From Owenia fusiformis (taxonomy: Eukaryota > Annelida > Polychaeta > Sabellida > Oweniidae), in contig CAIIXF020000001.1 in assembly GCA_903813345.2 (NCBI GenBank), positions 20,171,915-20,235,914 on the forward strand: DNA of 64,000 nt, given 5' to 3'. Positions 45,650 to 60,600 of this stretch are shown here, piece by piece (within the stretch, counting starts at the first letter, position 1; each line of letters starts with the position of its first letter). Below the pieces are notes generated by a model. The model saw only the letters and a list, made by a program, of their open reading frames with translations, had not been told where the DNA came from and searched no databases. The position numbers and the translations under genes are program-made.

Positions 45650-48600
45650 GTAAGTTTTGGTGCAGTTATGTATGATGATGTATGCATAATTGTACTGTGG
45701 AGTAGAGTCATCATTGAATAACATGAAGATTTATTTAGTATTTGAAGAAAAAATATAAACACTTGCCTTCATGTTTTTAAAACGAGAAAGTTCATAAATG
45801 TTTGCCTCTCCCCATAACACCTGCTTTCCCCACTTAGTTTGAGAGAACAAATGAAAGGACCACAGTGCAATTATGAAAAATTAAATACAATAAGATGGAT
45901 GAAATAAATTTACATACTGTTTAGACCTTTGACTATATAATGTTTCCCAAATAGGTACAGAATTCTTATTTTCCAAATTTGACCAAATGCCAGTTTCTCA
46001 TTTTAAGTGGGTGCAAATGGGGTTTCAGGTTGATGCAAGCCTCTACGATATCTCAATTAGGTGCAGTGGACAGTTCTTGGCAGATCACTGTTTACATTCA
46101 ATATATTCTAATTACATGATTAAAGTCAGTCAATACATGAATCTTTTCAGAATTTGACACGTGAACTTGTAAAATCTCGGAAGGAATGTAAAGAAGCACA
46201 AGAAGTCAGGAATAAATGCCAGGATGATGTTAGACGATTAAAAGAGGCATTGGAAATATCATCAACAGCCAAGGTAGAAACATTGTTTTGTTTTTTGATA
46301 TGTATGCACTATTAGAGAAAAACTTATATCCCAAAGAATGTGTCTTTTTTAAAAAAAATTATTAAAACTAAGTCAGCCCTCTATTTTTCCAACACGTAAT
46401 TGTAATTACTCAAACATGATATGTCACCTTCCAATCTACTGTATAAGTATGAGTTTATTTTGGTTCTCTATTTTGATCGATTTGATGTCCATAGTATAAC
46501 AAAGACTTTTAGTTAAACTACATGTACAATGCTTCTTTTCATTGATTTCCTTTATGATAACATTTCATGATTTCATTCATGTATGCACATTGTCATGTGA
46601 TATTATTTTTTGTAGGTTGAATATTCTGCAGCTGCTGAGGACTTGAAATATGGCAAAAATAAACTTGTTCGTAGAGTAGCTGAATTAAAGGAGGAGTTAT
46701 CAAGAGAAATGGGTCTACGTGCAAGTCTAGAGGAATCACATAATACATTAATGACCAGAGTACATGAAATGGAAGACATTGTTGAAGCAGAAAGAAATGA
46801 GGTAAAAACTGTATATAAAGTCTTTTAAGCCTTTATAGCAATGATAAACACTTCTATTCACAACCACTGTCAGTAGTACAGAGTACTAGAATGTGCATGA
46901 TGTACAGGGTGTCCAAGAAGTAACGTCAATCACTCTGGCATTTTGTCATTTATGCTTCAAATGTCATGAAACTTAGTCAGAATGTTCCTTGTACATTTAT
47001 AAATATAAATATGAAGTATGGAGTTACTAGCATTTGATTGGCCGGTTTTATGGTTACCATAGTAACACAAGTGCATGGACCCCGGGGCAGCTCTGCAATC
47101 GGTAAGATCTTTACACTAGCTTTGAAGTGTACATCTTTTATTTATAATATGACCACAAATATAATGTTTTCCACTACACATCATGTATTCATAATATAGC
47201 TGTTGCTGGCGTTATATCAGTGTTATATTAAAGTTTATCGAATGTTACTCTACATAATCACCACCAAGTTCCACACATCTCTGGTGTCTTCTTACCCGCT
47301 CCAAGAAAACTCTATTGAAACCACCAGAGCTCATTTCTGCAAGGGATGACAGAACAGAGCTCTTAAGTTCCTCATTTGAAGAGAAAGACTGTCCAGCAAG
47401 TTTAGCCTTCAGTGCCCCATAAAGATAGAAGTCACTAGGGGCCAAATCAGGCGAATATGGAGCTTGTTCAAGTATGGGGTATTCCTAGTATCTCAATTAC
47501 TTCCATGGTGTTCCTGGCCTTGTGAATGGGGGCATTGTCCCAGTGCAGTGAAAGGCACAATCCAGCCAGAAAACATATTATGATGTCATAAAGTACTCCA
47601 AAGAAGTGTTACCATGGTAACTCCCAATAAACAATAAAACCGTTAAGATTTGAAAAAGTCCCAAGACATTGCATTTCATTTTTGCCAAAGGTTTTACCTT
47701 ATAATAACCTGATTTACATAATATTTACCAGGTACATTCTGAACTGCCCCGGGGTCCATGCACTTGTGTTACTATGGCAACCATGAAATTGGCCAATCAA
47801 ATGCCAGTCACTCCATACTTCGTATTTATATGTATAAATGTACAAGGAACATTTTGACCAAGTTTCATGACATTTGAAGCATAAATGACAAAATGCCAGG
47901 GTCATTGACGTTACTTCTTGGACACCCTGTATGTAACTTAATTGTATCCCTATTAAGTTCTTTGTCCATTTGACCAATCCTTGAACACACTGCAGAGTTG
48001 GCATGGTACATCAATAATTCCATACCTTCTGGGGTTCTAGAGAGATAGTGTGCTGGAAAATGAATTGTATCTTGGGAGCAGAATATTGGCTGAATTTATC
48101 CCGCTATTTTTGAGGGCTGGGACAAACAAGAATATCTTTCAAGTCTTTCATTTTAATGAACTTATGTATTTCCTATATATCTCAAAATGTCAGATACTTA
48201 TGGTATGGGGCATTTCAGTTATGAATGGGCAGTCCCAGGATTTATCCCACAGGAAAATGGATATCAATCCTCCCAGTACATTAATCTTGCTCCACACAAA
48301 ATTGTCATTCTAAAAACATTAGAGGGTAACTCTTTAACAGAGCTTTTTGAAGTATTGTTAAGATGATAGACAACATCATCTTGGCTTTAATGTTCATCAT
48401 TCTGAAATGTTTATTATATTCCCCTTGGTGAAGCCTGCTTTTAACATGAATGTATAGAGAGTGGGAAAGGACTTATCTAATCTAAATGTGCAGTTGTTTG
48501 GGTTTAGTTAGTGTGTACTTCACAAATAACCACTTGTATATATACTTGCACTGTTTTGAATATTATTTCCGAGAGCAGAATATACCAATTTCTGTAATTC

Positions 48601-51600
48601 CCCAAATCTCCCATCTTTAATTACTGTACAGACTACAATAAACATCAATTTTACTAACTTTTCACAAATGAATTGGTTATGATTGGCGAGTGTGTTAGAA
48701 AATAATCAGATTGCAATCTGTTTGCTACTTTGACAAAATACATAATAATTGTGTGATTGATTTTTGAACTTATCATAGACATCTTGATGAAACAATCTAT
48801 TCGAAACATAATTTTTTACACCAGATGTTATTTATTAATTCGCAGAATCAGAGTCATTGATTGCGTATATTCTTTTGTGGACTTTTATGATGTCATGACA
48901 TGACATATTAGTCTGTACTAAATCATATCTATTTAACTACACTTATACTACACTACACCATGCTTCAACATGGTACGCGTAGAGTAACATGTAAAATAGA
49001 ACACCATAAAATGAACAATAAATATATTTATATTGGAGGTCGGAGGAAGTCTAAGTTGTCACTCGTTATATTTTGTGACTGGAATTCCCTACAAAATTTC
49101 CCTGCTCATCACCCTAATTTTCTGATTTTTGGAGAACATGTTTGAGAAACAATAAAAGGTGAGAGAGGCAAATTAGAAGGTGCTGTCAAATTACTTTAGA
49201 AGTTGATTTTGAACTGTGAAGTGCAGACATGACTTCAAAGTCACCAAAAAGTTGAGTGACATTTTACATTTCCTCTAACCTTACAGTGTGAAGCATTCAG
49301 AAGATTAAACTTTTTATGAGTCAATTTGTTTACAAGTGTTGAAAATAAACTTTCCCACACAGACAATAACATTATTACTGCAATATCAGGATAATTTTTG
49401 TCAATATTGACCCTATTGTTCCATTTATCTTGAAAGCGCATGTTATAATGTGCAATGCATTTTTTGTATCAAGATCCTGTTTTTCATTTGTTTATTAAAC
49501 TATCAAAATATTCTAATTTTTATAATGTTTGCCAAAAACATTTTAATAGTTTTAAGTCTTCTGAATCATTTCACATTCCTTTGTTTTAAAACTTTGAATG
49601 GGTTGTGAATGATATATAAAATACTATTAAACCATGCATGATGTCAAGTTATGGTATTTTAATATTCAAATGAAGTTTTTCTGCACTGAATGAAAGGAAA
49701 AACATCAATATATCAATATTTGCACTAGTCAGCTCATAATGCAATTACCTATCTATATTATTCTACACATTTTTATTTAAATTCATACATGTATACAATG
49801 AAACGGTTATCAGAGCAACACTGAGTATGCATAGATATTAGAAACTGTTGGATACTTGTTAATTAGATGATTGATTTTTAGCTTTTTAAAAGTCATACTG
49901 ACTTCAACTGACTCAAAGGAGAGCAGAGAATTAAGGCAGTCTTATTAGGACTCTTATGTATTCAGAATTTTGATTCTTCACTAAAACAGGATTGTTGTTA
50001 CATTGTCGTTTTCAAGGTAACACAGACGCCTTTCTGAAACAGACAAAGGACTAGTCTCGGTTTAGAGAAAGGAGCTCATCAGTCTACACAACGTTACGCC
50101 TGCTTTGGACAATTTTGATATTTTTATATATTGTAGATTTAAGTGTCCTCTTTTGAATATCCATAATTTAATTTGGCTGTTATTTCTATATTTTTCATAA
50201 AATAATTATGAGCCCAGTAGACTGTTCTCCACACCGAGACTTGTCTTTTTCATTTTAGGTAAAGAGTCTCTCGTCTGACTGCACTGCACTCCGACGTGAA
50301 GCTGCCAAGTGGCAAGATGCAGAACAGAAGCAACAGGTTCTCAGGGCACAACAAGAGGAACAACTCACTGCTTTTTTCAATGAAAATGGTAAATACAAAA
50401 TTGTAAACATGTTTGATAAATAGTGTTGTTAGTTCTACATAAATGGTCTATTTGATATTGCTTTTATGTTTGTGAAACATGAAAAGTCAATTTGTTTTCA
50501 TGATATAAGTTTACTATCAACCCAAGTCATGATAATGTGCAATTTTTAATCTCATCATTTACTGTACAAGTCAGTATTGCCCTTGCACTATAGGCAACTA
50601 GAGAGTATAATTGAAATATGTAAACTGTAAAGTGAATTATTTTAAGTCATATTGCAAGAACTATAAATATTTGTCTCATGTGTAATTATAGATATTGTTA
50701 TCTCCGCATAGATAGATATCACATTGTTTGTGAAATTAGAATGATAGCTAATTTTGAATAAAAACTGCTACCTGCAGCCTAAAACATCATGAACTTAACC
50801 GATTTACCCCAGTTTATTTGATGCAACAAAAGAAGACAGATTTTACTGGGTATTTATATTTTATTGATTGCCAGATGTATGGTATTATTTATTACACTCA
50901 TATTAAATGTACCAACTCGTTTATTTATAGCAAAGCAGAAAAAAATAATTGAAGAAATGGAGGAAGACAAGAAATGTGTCAAAACTGAGTTTGGCAAGAT
51001 GAAAGTTCAGTATAAAGGACTTAATGCCCAACTTGAACAGATGAAGAAATTCACAGAGGAGAAACATGTAAGGGCTTAGCTTTACTTCAATTTAATTCAA
51101 TTTATTTAAGTAAAGTAAACATTTAAATAACAATAATAACAATATATACAGAATATCACATCATTTTGAGTGATATCATTTTTATCGCCGAGTTGATATC
51201 AAATATCAACACGAGTGAGCGAAGCGAATGAGTGTTGATATTTGATATCTACGAGGCGATAAAATGATATCACTAGAAATTATGTGATATTGGGTTTATC
51301 CCATGATTACGATCACCTTGTGATATAGTTCGTCATAAATACAATTTTTTTAATCGTTATTTAGCAGCCTTCTGATCAAATTATATACAGAATCGTAATT
51401 TAATACACCAACAATGAAACTTAAAGAGAATAAATTAACGGACCTATTTTCTCAAAAGAGAATAAATTATCTGACCTAATTTCCAACAATATTGTGGCGC
51501 GAAATGCAAATGTGATATCAGACGGATATGCATGAGATAAACGATATCACACGCATATGAGTTTGATAAACGATTTTCTGGAAAATATCACACGGATTTC

Positions 51601-54600
51601 AGTGATATCAGAAATATCAATAGCTGTTATTGTACAGATAACACATTAATCGTGGGATAAACTGTATTATAGAATTATAGAAATTAAATGGGGCATATAC
51701 ATTTCAGTTCATAGTTCTCATATATATTTGACATATCCAGCCCCAGGGATAGTTTGCATGATACAAGATCTATTGAAGAATATATCTGTATTGTTTTATC
51801 TGTCTAAATACTCCATTCTGACTGCAAAGAGGAACTTCATAATTTTCCTGTCTACTTGCTGTTGGCCAATTTGGGAGTACTGTACAGGTATACCTTCTGT
51901 ATTAATGATGTCTGACTTTAAAAAGGTTATTTGCCTCTATGGTCGATTCCAACTATGTCCCTGTCTCTCCAAATCTGCAGTTTGCATGTTAATGCCTTGT
52001 TTACACATACAATCATCTTGTAGAGCACCCAAGGGCAACTTGAACATGAGAACAAGCAGCTACATGAGGCCCTGAGGACTGCAGCTGAGGAGAATGCTAA
52101 ACTCATTGCCAACTATGAGACACAACTTGTGGTACATATTAGATAATCTAGAAAACATGTTCCTTTGAAGTATTCAATATTAAATATGTGATATGATAAA
52201 ACTGTTCTCTACTTTTCTCTAAAATAACACCAATTTTGGGTATTTTCGAGCATTAATAAGAAAAAGTTAGAAGTTTGTCAGAAAGTGTCAGTTGTATCAC
52301 TTTACTTTCAAAAGCCTGTTGTAAAAGCATGTTTGGCATACAGTGCACTTCTTACCTCTTTTTATATGCAGGCTGCAAAGGAGAAAGTCACAACAAGTAA
52401 CCAACAGCAGGAGACAGTTGAGATACTAAAACAGGAACTTATAAGAGAAAGCAAGGAAAAGGCACATTTCCAGCAACTATGGTAAGTTAGAATCATGGTC
52501 TATCCATCTATTGTGCACACTAAGCAGTTATTATGTTGTAAACTCTGAAAATTATAAAGTTGTCTGAAACTCTTTGAGCATCCTTTGTTCATTTACTACA
52601 GTAGTATATACTGTAAGACAAGAAGGAAAAATGAAAAATTGTATAACAAACTTGTCAAAATACACCAATCTGTATACTATCAGTACATATTGTTTTGTTT
52701 TATGTTGTTTTTAGTGAAAAACTTCAAGGGGAGTTGAACGAGATCAATGGAGAACATGTGTCTGTAGAACGAGAAAGCAAAGAGACAATAGATGAATTAA
52801 ACCATGAAATACATGACCTAAAACAAAAACTTAAGTTTTTGGAGGAAGAGAAACAACAAGCATTTAAAGAGAAAGAAACACTTTTGGATGAAGTAAGTTC
52901 AGCAGAATTTAAGAGACATTTATTTAGTTCTGTTCATTGAAATACATTACAATTTAAGAAATTAATTGGGTAAGTAAACATTGTTAAAAATGCAGTAGAT
53001 CTTTATAAGATGTTGGAAAAGGACTGGCATTGTAATTCTGTATTTTGATTGTTTATAAATAAATGCCATCAAAATCAAAAAAATGAAAAAGGACAGCAAT
53101 GACTTAAACATCAACCAATTTAAAAAGCAAAATGCATATCTTACCAAATTAATTACTGACTCAAAGAACAACTATCAAGATAAACTTTGTAATAACTTGG
53201 ATGAAGAAGCAGCAAATGGCCTAAACTACTGGACAATTATAAAGAAACTTATAGGAACCAAGTTTTCAACAGGCATTCCTCTTCTTGAGATAAATGATAA
53301 AATTATTGATGATGACCTTGGAAAAGCAAATGCTTTTTTAAATAAGTTCATGACTAAGTTCCACCATAATATAATTGATAAGTCATTGCCGCCCTGTCCT
53401 ATGAAAACAAATGAATCTTTGACTTACATAAATATTTCTCGAAAAAATATAAATGATAACTTACGGAACCTTAATTCATCTAAAAAAGGTGGAGAAGATA
53501 ATATCACTAACAAAATGTTGAAACTTGTGGCTGACTCTATCGATGTTGAACTAGTTAAATTATTTACTATTTTCTTGGAGACAAATACATTTCCTGATTG
53601 CTGGAAACTGGGTATAATTGTTCCTATATATAAGAATAAAAATTCAAAAACAGACCCATCCAACTACAGACCAATCTGCCTCCTCAATAATCTCTCAAAG
53701 CTTTTTGAACGAATAATTTATACAGCAATTTTTGACCATGTTTCCTCGAAGAACCTCATTTATGAAAATCAGTCCGGGTTCTTACCAGGCCATAATACAC
53801 AGAAGCAACTATTTTCTATTGTTAATATGTTAGCCGATAATTTTGACTCTAACCTAGCAACCCGTGGAATATTTTTAGACGTGGAAGGTGCATTTGACGC
53901 AGTCCCACATTTTTTGTTACTCCATAAGATGAAATCTTATGGATTAGGCAACAATATTATAGAGTTATTGACCTCATATCTAACAGATAGGAAATTAAAA
54001 GTAAGGATCAATGATACTTATTCAGACATTTCATGTAATGCTGAAACTGGTGCAAATATTCCTCAAAATCTTCAAAATCGAGACTCTAGATCCTATGAAA
54101 TAAATAGTGGGGTTCCCCAAGGATCAATTCTTGGCCCCCTATTATTTTTGTTATATATTAATGACTTAGCAGACTCAGTTCATAATTGTAAACTTTTCTT
54201 ATATGCTGATGATAGTTCGATCTTCTTGACAGTACCAAAGAATGAATCAGTTGAAACAACAAATCAAAAAATTCAATCAGATATCAATGAAATGGCTAAT
54301 TGGTCCACTAAATGGAAACTCAAATTTAAGGCATCTAAGAGTAGGGGGGTTATCTTTCAATCTAAACACACACGAAAAGTTAAGAAACAAATTCCAGTAA
54401 CAATGAATAATGAGCAAATACCTCTTGTAAATAGCCATAAACATTTAGGCATCATTTTAGACAAACACCTTAGCTTTGAAGAACACATTAACTCAGTGAT
54501 TACTAGGTGTAATAAAATGTTAAATCCATTAAAAGCACTCAAATTTTCAGTAAGATCAAAACACTTACAGACAATTTACATGGCATTCATTCTCCCACAT

Positions 54601-57600
54601 CTCGAATATGGCAATATTATTTTTGACAGCGCAAATCTAAACCTCTTAGCAAGTTTAGATAGAGTCCAATATAGAGCGGGTCTTATTGTAAGTGGTTGCA
54701 TCCAAGGGTCAAACTCTGAGAAGGTGATGGCATGTCTTGGATGGAGATCCTTATCCAATCGAAGAAAAGAAAAAAAACTAGTTTTTTTTTTTAACATCTT
54801 TCATATTTATTGTAAGCACAAGTCATTTAGATACAATTACAAGGGGCAAAGCGCTGTAAGCATTAGATGTCCCCTTATATAAATAAACAATAAAGTACAA
54901 TATTCATTTTAACCTGGATGTCACCTGTAAATGGTAGAATGCCTTGCAGTGAAACAAAAGATAGGAGGGCTGCTGATATCCTGGGGGAGGGGTAGTATGT
55001 TGAAAAATGGAAACAGGTCATAGGCAGGAAAATATTTAGATTCTGGTTGTGTTTTCAATGAGATAATTCGCAACCAGTGAAAATAGATTATCCATCTCTA
55101 ATTGGGTTAATGATGGATCCCCAAAAAGAAAAAAGTGAATTTTGTCTTGCTGAGTTCTGAAATTAGTTAATAAGTCCCCATATATCCCTAAAGTATCTGT
55201 TATTAGTTTATTTCTTTGTTGTTCTTTCAGAGGGCATTTGAATAAGAAGTGGGGAAAAGTTTCAGGGGAACCACATAAACAATTTGATGACTCAACTGAG
55301 CTCCAATTGTGGGCTTTGAGCTGGGCTTTTAAAATTAAATCTACCCTGGCTCTATTTAGATAAAGTTCTTGTTGACGAGTTAATTTTAAACAAATTGTTG
55401 AAACAACACCAGGGAACAAATTTAATTTAAGTGTTCTTTTAAAAGATGCAATAGTTGGCAAGAGCTTTTGTTCCAAGGGAACAGATCCTGGATCATTCCA
55501 TAGGTTCATCATTTTGTATATTGGAGACTTATGTGGATAGTGAATAGGGATAGTGAAATCTCGAGATTTCCTTAACAATCTTGCTTGAGGGTTTATGAAT
55601 GGCCTAAATATATCTGAGATATAAATAGGTGTTAAATCATTCACGGCTTTATACATAATTGTTTTGAAGTGGAGGATCCTCCTCTCAGTTAAGGTGGACC
55701 AGTTCAAAATGTTAAGTACTTTGGAAGTGCTGGAGCCTGGGAGAGCACCAGAGACTATTAGACCAGCTTGGTACTGGAGACTGTCAAGTCTGTTAAGGTC
55801 ACAAATAGGAGCACAATCGTAAAGGATATCACAATAATCAAATAAGGACTGAATATAAGCTGTATAGAGAATATTTAATTGTTTTGATTTTAGTCTACCC
55901 TTAAGTGCTTTTAAGGGGTTAAGAGCTGTTTGGATTTTTGCACAGATAGAATTTATATGTGCTGACCCATTTAATTTTTTATCAAAAATGAAGCCTAGGT
56001 GTTTATGAATGTCAGTTTTTTCAATTTGTTTATCATTTAAGGTAACTGGTGGATAGATTGGATTATTTTTCTTAGAAAAGGTCATTTCTCTGCTCTTTTC
56101 TGGTTTAAAATCTAGTTTCCACTGTTTAGACCAGGCTTCGATTTTTTTTAGATCATTTTGAATTTGTATATGAGACTGCGGATTGTTTGGGGAAGTAGGT
56201 ACAAAGAGGGAGGTGTCGTCTGCATAAATAAAGCACTCTGAGGTCAGGTTGTCCGGTAAGTCGTTTATATAGAGGAGAAACATCAAAGGTCCGAGAATAC
56301 TTCCCTGAGGCACAGAACAGTTTATGTAGTTGCTAGGAGAGGTGTCAGAACATTTGCCATTCACAGTTACTTTGACACTCCTATCAGTCAAATAAGATTT
56401 TAGAAAAACTAATAAGTTTCCTGAAAATCCATACGCTTTCAACTTTTTTAGAAGAAGGTAATGGGGGACACGGTCAAACGCGGCCGAAATATCCAAAAAA
56501 ATTGCACGTGTATCATTGCCGTCGCTAAAATTGCGCCAAATTAGGTTTTGGATGGCTAACAGTTGTAACTCATTGCTGTGCCCTTTCAAAAAACCGGACT
56601 GGTATTTATACAATAAGTTATTTTCAATTAAGTGTTAGTACATCTTAGAGTAGACAATTCGTTCTAATATTTTGGAAGTAATACTGAGAAGAGATATAGG
56701 TCTATAATTTCTTATGTCATTCTTATTATTCTTTTTAAATATTGGGCAGATATCCCCTAATTTCCAGTTCTGGGGAAAATTACCTGTGGTCAAAATTTTA
56801 TGAAAAAGTAAATTAAGTGGCACAGAAATAGTATTCCTGCATAGCTGGAGCATTTTTATTGTAACTCCATCTGGACCATTTGCTTTTGAGGGGTCAAGAT
56901 CCTTAATTATAGAGATAATTTCCTGTTGGTCAAAGTCAATGTTCTCTAATTTGTTATTGCATCTGTCAGGAAAATGAATATTATTGTTCAATGCATCTGG
57001 TTCTAAGTGATACATATTAGAGAAATATTTTTGAAATTCAGTAGCTTTCTCCTGACTGGTCAAACAGGTAATTCCAGTTAAAGGGTTTTCTATGGTAGGA
57101 ATAGGCGAGCTAAATTTTTTACCTAAAAACTTTTTTATAAGTTGCCAAAATTTGTCACTTGCATGTGTTTCTCCATTTAGACTTTCTATTTGATCTGATG
57201 TAAATTTTGCTTTGGTTTCTAAAATAAGGTTCTTGACAGCTTCAGTCTGATTCTTATATGCTGTATAATGTTCAGGAAGATTGCTTTTCTTGAATTTAAC
57301 AAAGAGTTTTTTCTTTTTCTGAATCGCATGAGATATACTCTCATTTAACCAAGGTCTATCATTCGCTTTAATTCTTTTCATTTTGTGAGGGATAAGCTTT
57401 TTAAAGATGGTAAGAATTGTATCAGTAAATTGATCATTTAAAGTGTTCATATCATGGTTTTGAGTAAAAAAATTAGCCCAGTTTATTTTTTCAATTTCAA
57501 GGTTCAAAGCATCTTTATTTGCAGTATCATATTTCCAAATAAGTTTAAATTGATCTTCCTCTCTATTTAATAGTACATCGAGTTGAGTAAAAATTGAACA

Positions 57601-60600
57601 ATGGTCTGATGAGCCTATAGGTTCAATTACAGTCGAAGAATTTATAAGACCTGGGACATTAGTGACTGTGAGATCAATGCAAGTAGCAGATGTTGATGTG
57701 ATTCTTGTTGGTTCTTTTATTAACTGGTCAAAATCATTATCAAAAAATATATCATTTAAAATTTTTCCGTTTCTATCTTCATCCCCATTGAGAAACCACT
57801 GTTTACATTTAGCGTTGAAGTCACCATTCAAAATGATTCCATCTGCATTTCGTGATTTTGCCTGTTTTATGTTCATTGTCAAAAGTTTCATAAATTCATC
57901 TCTCTCAATTACTGACTGTGAGGGTGAGCGATAAAAAACTCCATACAAAAAGGTTTTATGTTTAATTCTCAGTTCGGCCCACAGGGAGTAATTTGTATTC
58001 AAGTCGGGTCTTTCGTTACATAAAATGTTGTTGTTTATATAGATCAAAAGTCCTCGATTATTTTGATTGTGTAATGGATTATGAAATCCATTCAGCAAGA
58101 AATTATCTTTAATTGATATAGTGGTCAAATTTCCAGTCTCACAAAGTCCCACAATTGATACATTCATTTCCTTAACTAGGTCATTCAGGGATTCAAATCG
58201 AGTACCCGCATCGGCTCCAATACTATTTATATTGGAGAATAAAATGTTTAAGTTACCTTTATATGGGACTGGCCCTGGGTGAGGATGTACATCATTTGAT
58301 AATGTAAGCTTGAGCTGATTGATATTAGGTTGCAGATAAGTGCCGCTTAATCCAGGAACACTTAAAAATATCAAAGTAATGCATATTAAGGCTAGCAAAA
58401 ACCTTGGGTTAATTTTCCTGTGACATAGTGAGTATATTCTTAGGACTAGAAGCAGTGGAATAAGCAGATACATGGATGCTATATTTAAAACTGTCATTCC
58501 AATTGTAACGGTAAAATATATCAGTTTAATTGTATCAAAGAGCTTTATCGATAACAGAGCGATAAGCGAAAATATCATCATAGCTATGATACAAGGCAAA
58601 GAAAATGAAAGCACATAAGATTTGTTTATATTACTAATCCCTGTACTGAACATCTTGATGTTGTATAGGTTGAACCTGCCTATAGCTGACCTCCATTGGA
58701 CTAAGCTAACCCCCATCATAAAGATATTTCCCTCCCAGGATAGCAGCAGTAATTCCTATAAGTAAACAGAGTGTTTCAGTCATGATCGATATTAGAAGGC
58801 AAAGGATTCAGGAGGGAATGGAGAAATCAAGCATACATATAATTTAATTATGGCATCAAGACATAAATACATGTGTATACAAGTTGCAGTGAGATATAAG
58901 TGTTTTTGTATGTGGTTCCTCATTGAAATATGTTATGTGATCATAGCATATACGAGTTCCATGCTAAAGATTGTCACCTTCGGGGCTACAGTTTAGCTAG
59001 TGCTGGCAGTTGAAGCCGGGGGAACTCTCTGTTGTCTGGAACGGTGGATTTGAGATTGAACTATAGGGAGCTTCTCCATGTCAGAAATAATTCCTGCAAT
59101 GTCATCCACAACATTGAAAGCACGTATAGCACCATTCGCAGTTTTCCCCAGAATCTTACCATGATCGGACCAATGGTTGACTATGGATGGGTGCAGTTCT
59201 AATTGTTTTAGTAGAGCACGGTTCATTGGGCTAAGGTCCTCGTATATCCGTATTGGGGTACCCTTGAGAAGGGATCGGTTTTTGAGCAATGAATCTCTAA
59301 CGTGCCTGGATTTGAGACGAACAATTATGGATCTGGGTTTATCAGAGCTAGGTGAGGGGTTGCCAGGTACCCTGTGAGCAATCTCGATATCAGCTGCGGT
59401 GAGCGAGTCACTAAGTTTAGTGGAACTTAGCTCATTGCAGAGTGCAGAAACACAATGCTGGAGATTCTTGGAATCAGACTTTTCGTCGGCAGTTTCCTTA
59501 ATACCGTGTATTCTGATCAAGTCCTTGCGAGAGTACTGAGAGTTATGATTGGATTGCAAGATAACTTGGTTCAATTTTATAGACAGGTCTTCATGAGCCT
59601 TTTTGAGCTTCACGTTTTCTGATATCAGGCTTTCAATCTGGCTGTCATATTTATTCTCGAGCTTGATCAAAGGTTTAATCACACGCTCATCTAGGACTTT
59701 ATTGACAAATGATTCCAGATTATTTTCAAATCTCTGCTCGAATTTTTTGAAAAGTTTTTCCATACCTGACATTGAGACAACGTCAATATTATCCTCCTCG
59801 GCACTTGCGTAGGGGCTGCCCGTATTGGGAATGTTCTCAGGGTCATGAATACTACGCCCAGAATTTGATTTTCCGCGTTTGGTCGGCTGTTCTTGTTCTT
59901 CAACAGACATTGTCGATTCATTTGGGACTGCTGAAAATGTCATATCCCTAACGACGCCATCTTGGAAAATTTTAGGTGTCGACGTGGCCACTTTAGGCAT
60001 GAAGTTTATAATACTTGGTTGCGTTGACATGATTATCTGAAGTCCTATCAGTTCCGTAGGTATTTATGTTCAATCACACAGTATAATTTGCAGGTTAGAA
60101 TAGTAGGAGATGCCTAGAAACGTATAAACATTCTCCGGCTCCAATTTCCTAAACTAACATTGTTGGTGACGTCACTTCCACCTTCAAAACTAGTTTTTAT
60201 GTTTGACTTTGTAAATAATTATAAGATGCCTTCATATGTTTCAAATGTTTTTGAACAGTATAAGAATCAGGTAACCCACCAAAGACTTCGTCGTAGCAAT
60301 GATTTTAAGATCCCATTCAAAGCATCTGCTAAACTTAGAAAGTTTACAGCTTTATCCAGTATTAAATTATGGGATAATTTACCTGATGAACTGAAACAAG
60401 CACACTCACGCAACTCATTTAAGTATAAAATTAGAACATTTTTGAATGGGAAAAAGAAAGAATTCACAACCCCAAGATTAAACCTATCCAGAGATAAAGA
60501 AATTGTCTTAAATAAAACGAGATGTGATCTCATTTTTAGGCAGCATCTTTTTACACATAACTTCAAAAATATTCCAAATGCCAAATGTAAATGTGGTCAC

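Larger units (their letters stand above)
54787..60185 (-). mobile_element. Inner full-length CR1/L2-like LINE
   Basis: A 13-bp duplication AAAACTAGTTTTT (54774-54786 and 60186-60198) bounds a 5.4-kb minus-strand element. It has a poly-A tail (T run to 54792), an AATAAA signal at 54806-54811, ORF2, ORF1 and a short 5' UTR. A perfect CRE, TGACGTCA (60167-60174), lies 12-19 bases inside the 5' end, plausibly part of an internal promoter. Sequence relatedness to the outer LINE shows the same broad clade but a different family. Full length with only one evident ORF2 stop suggests relatively recent insertion. Confidence 0.93.
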
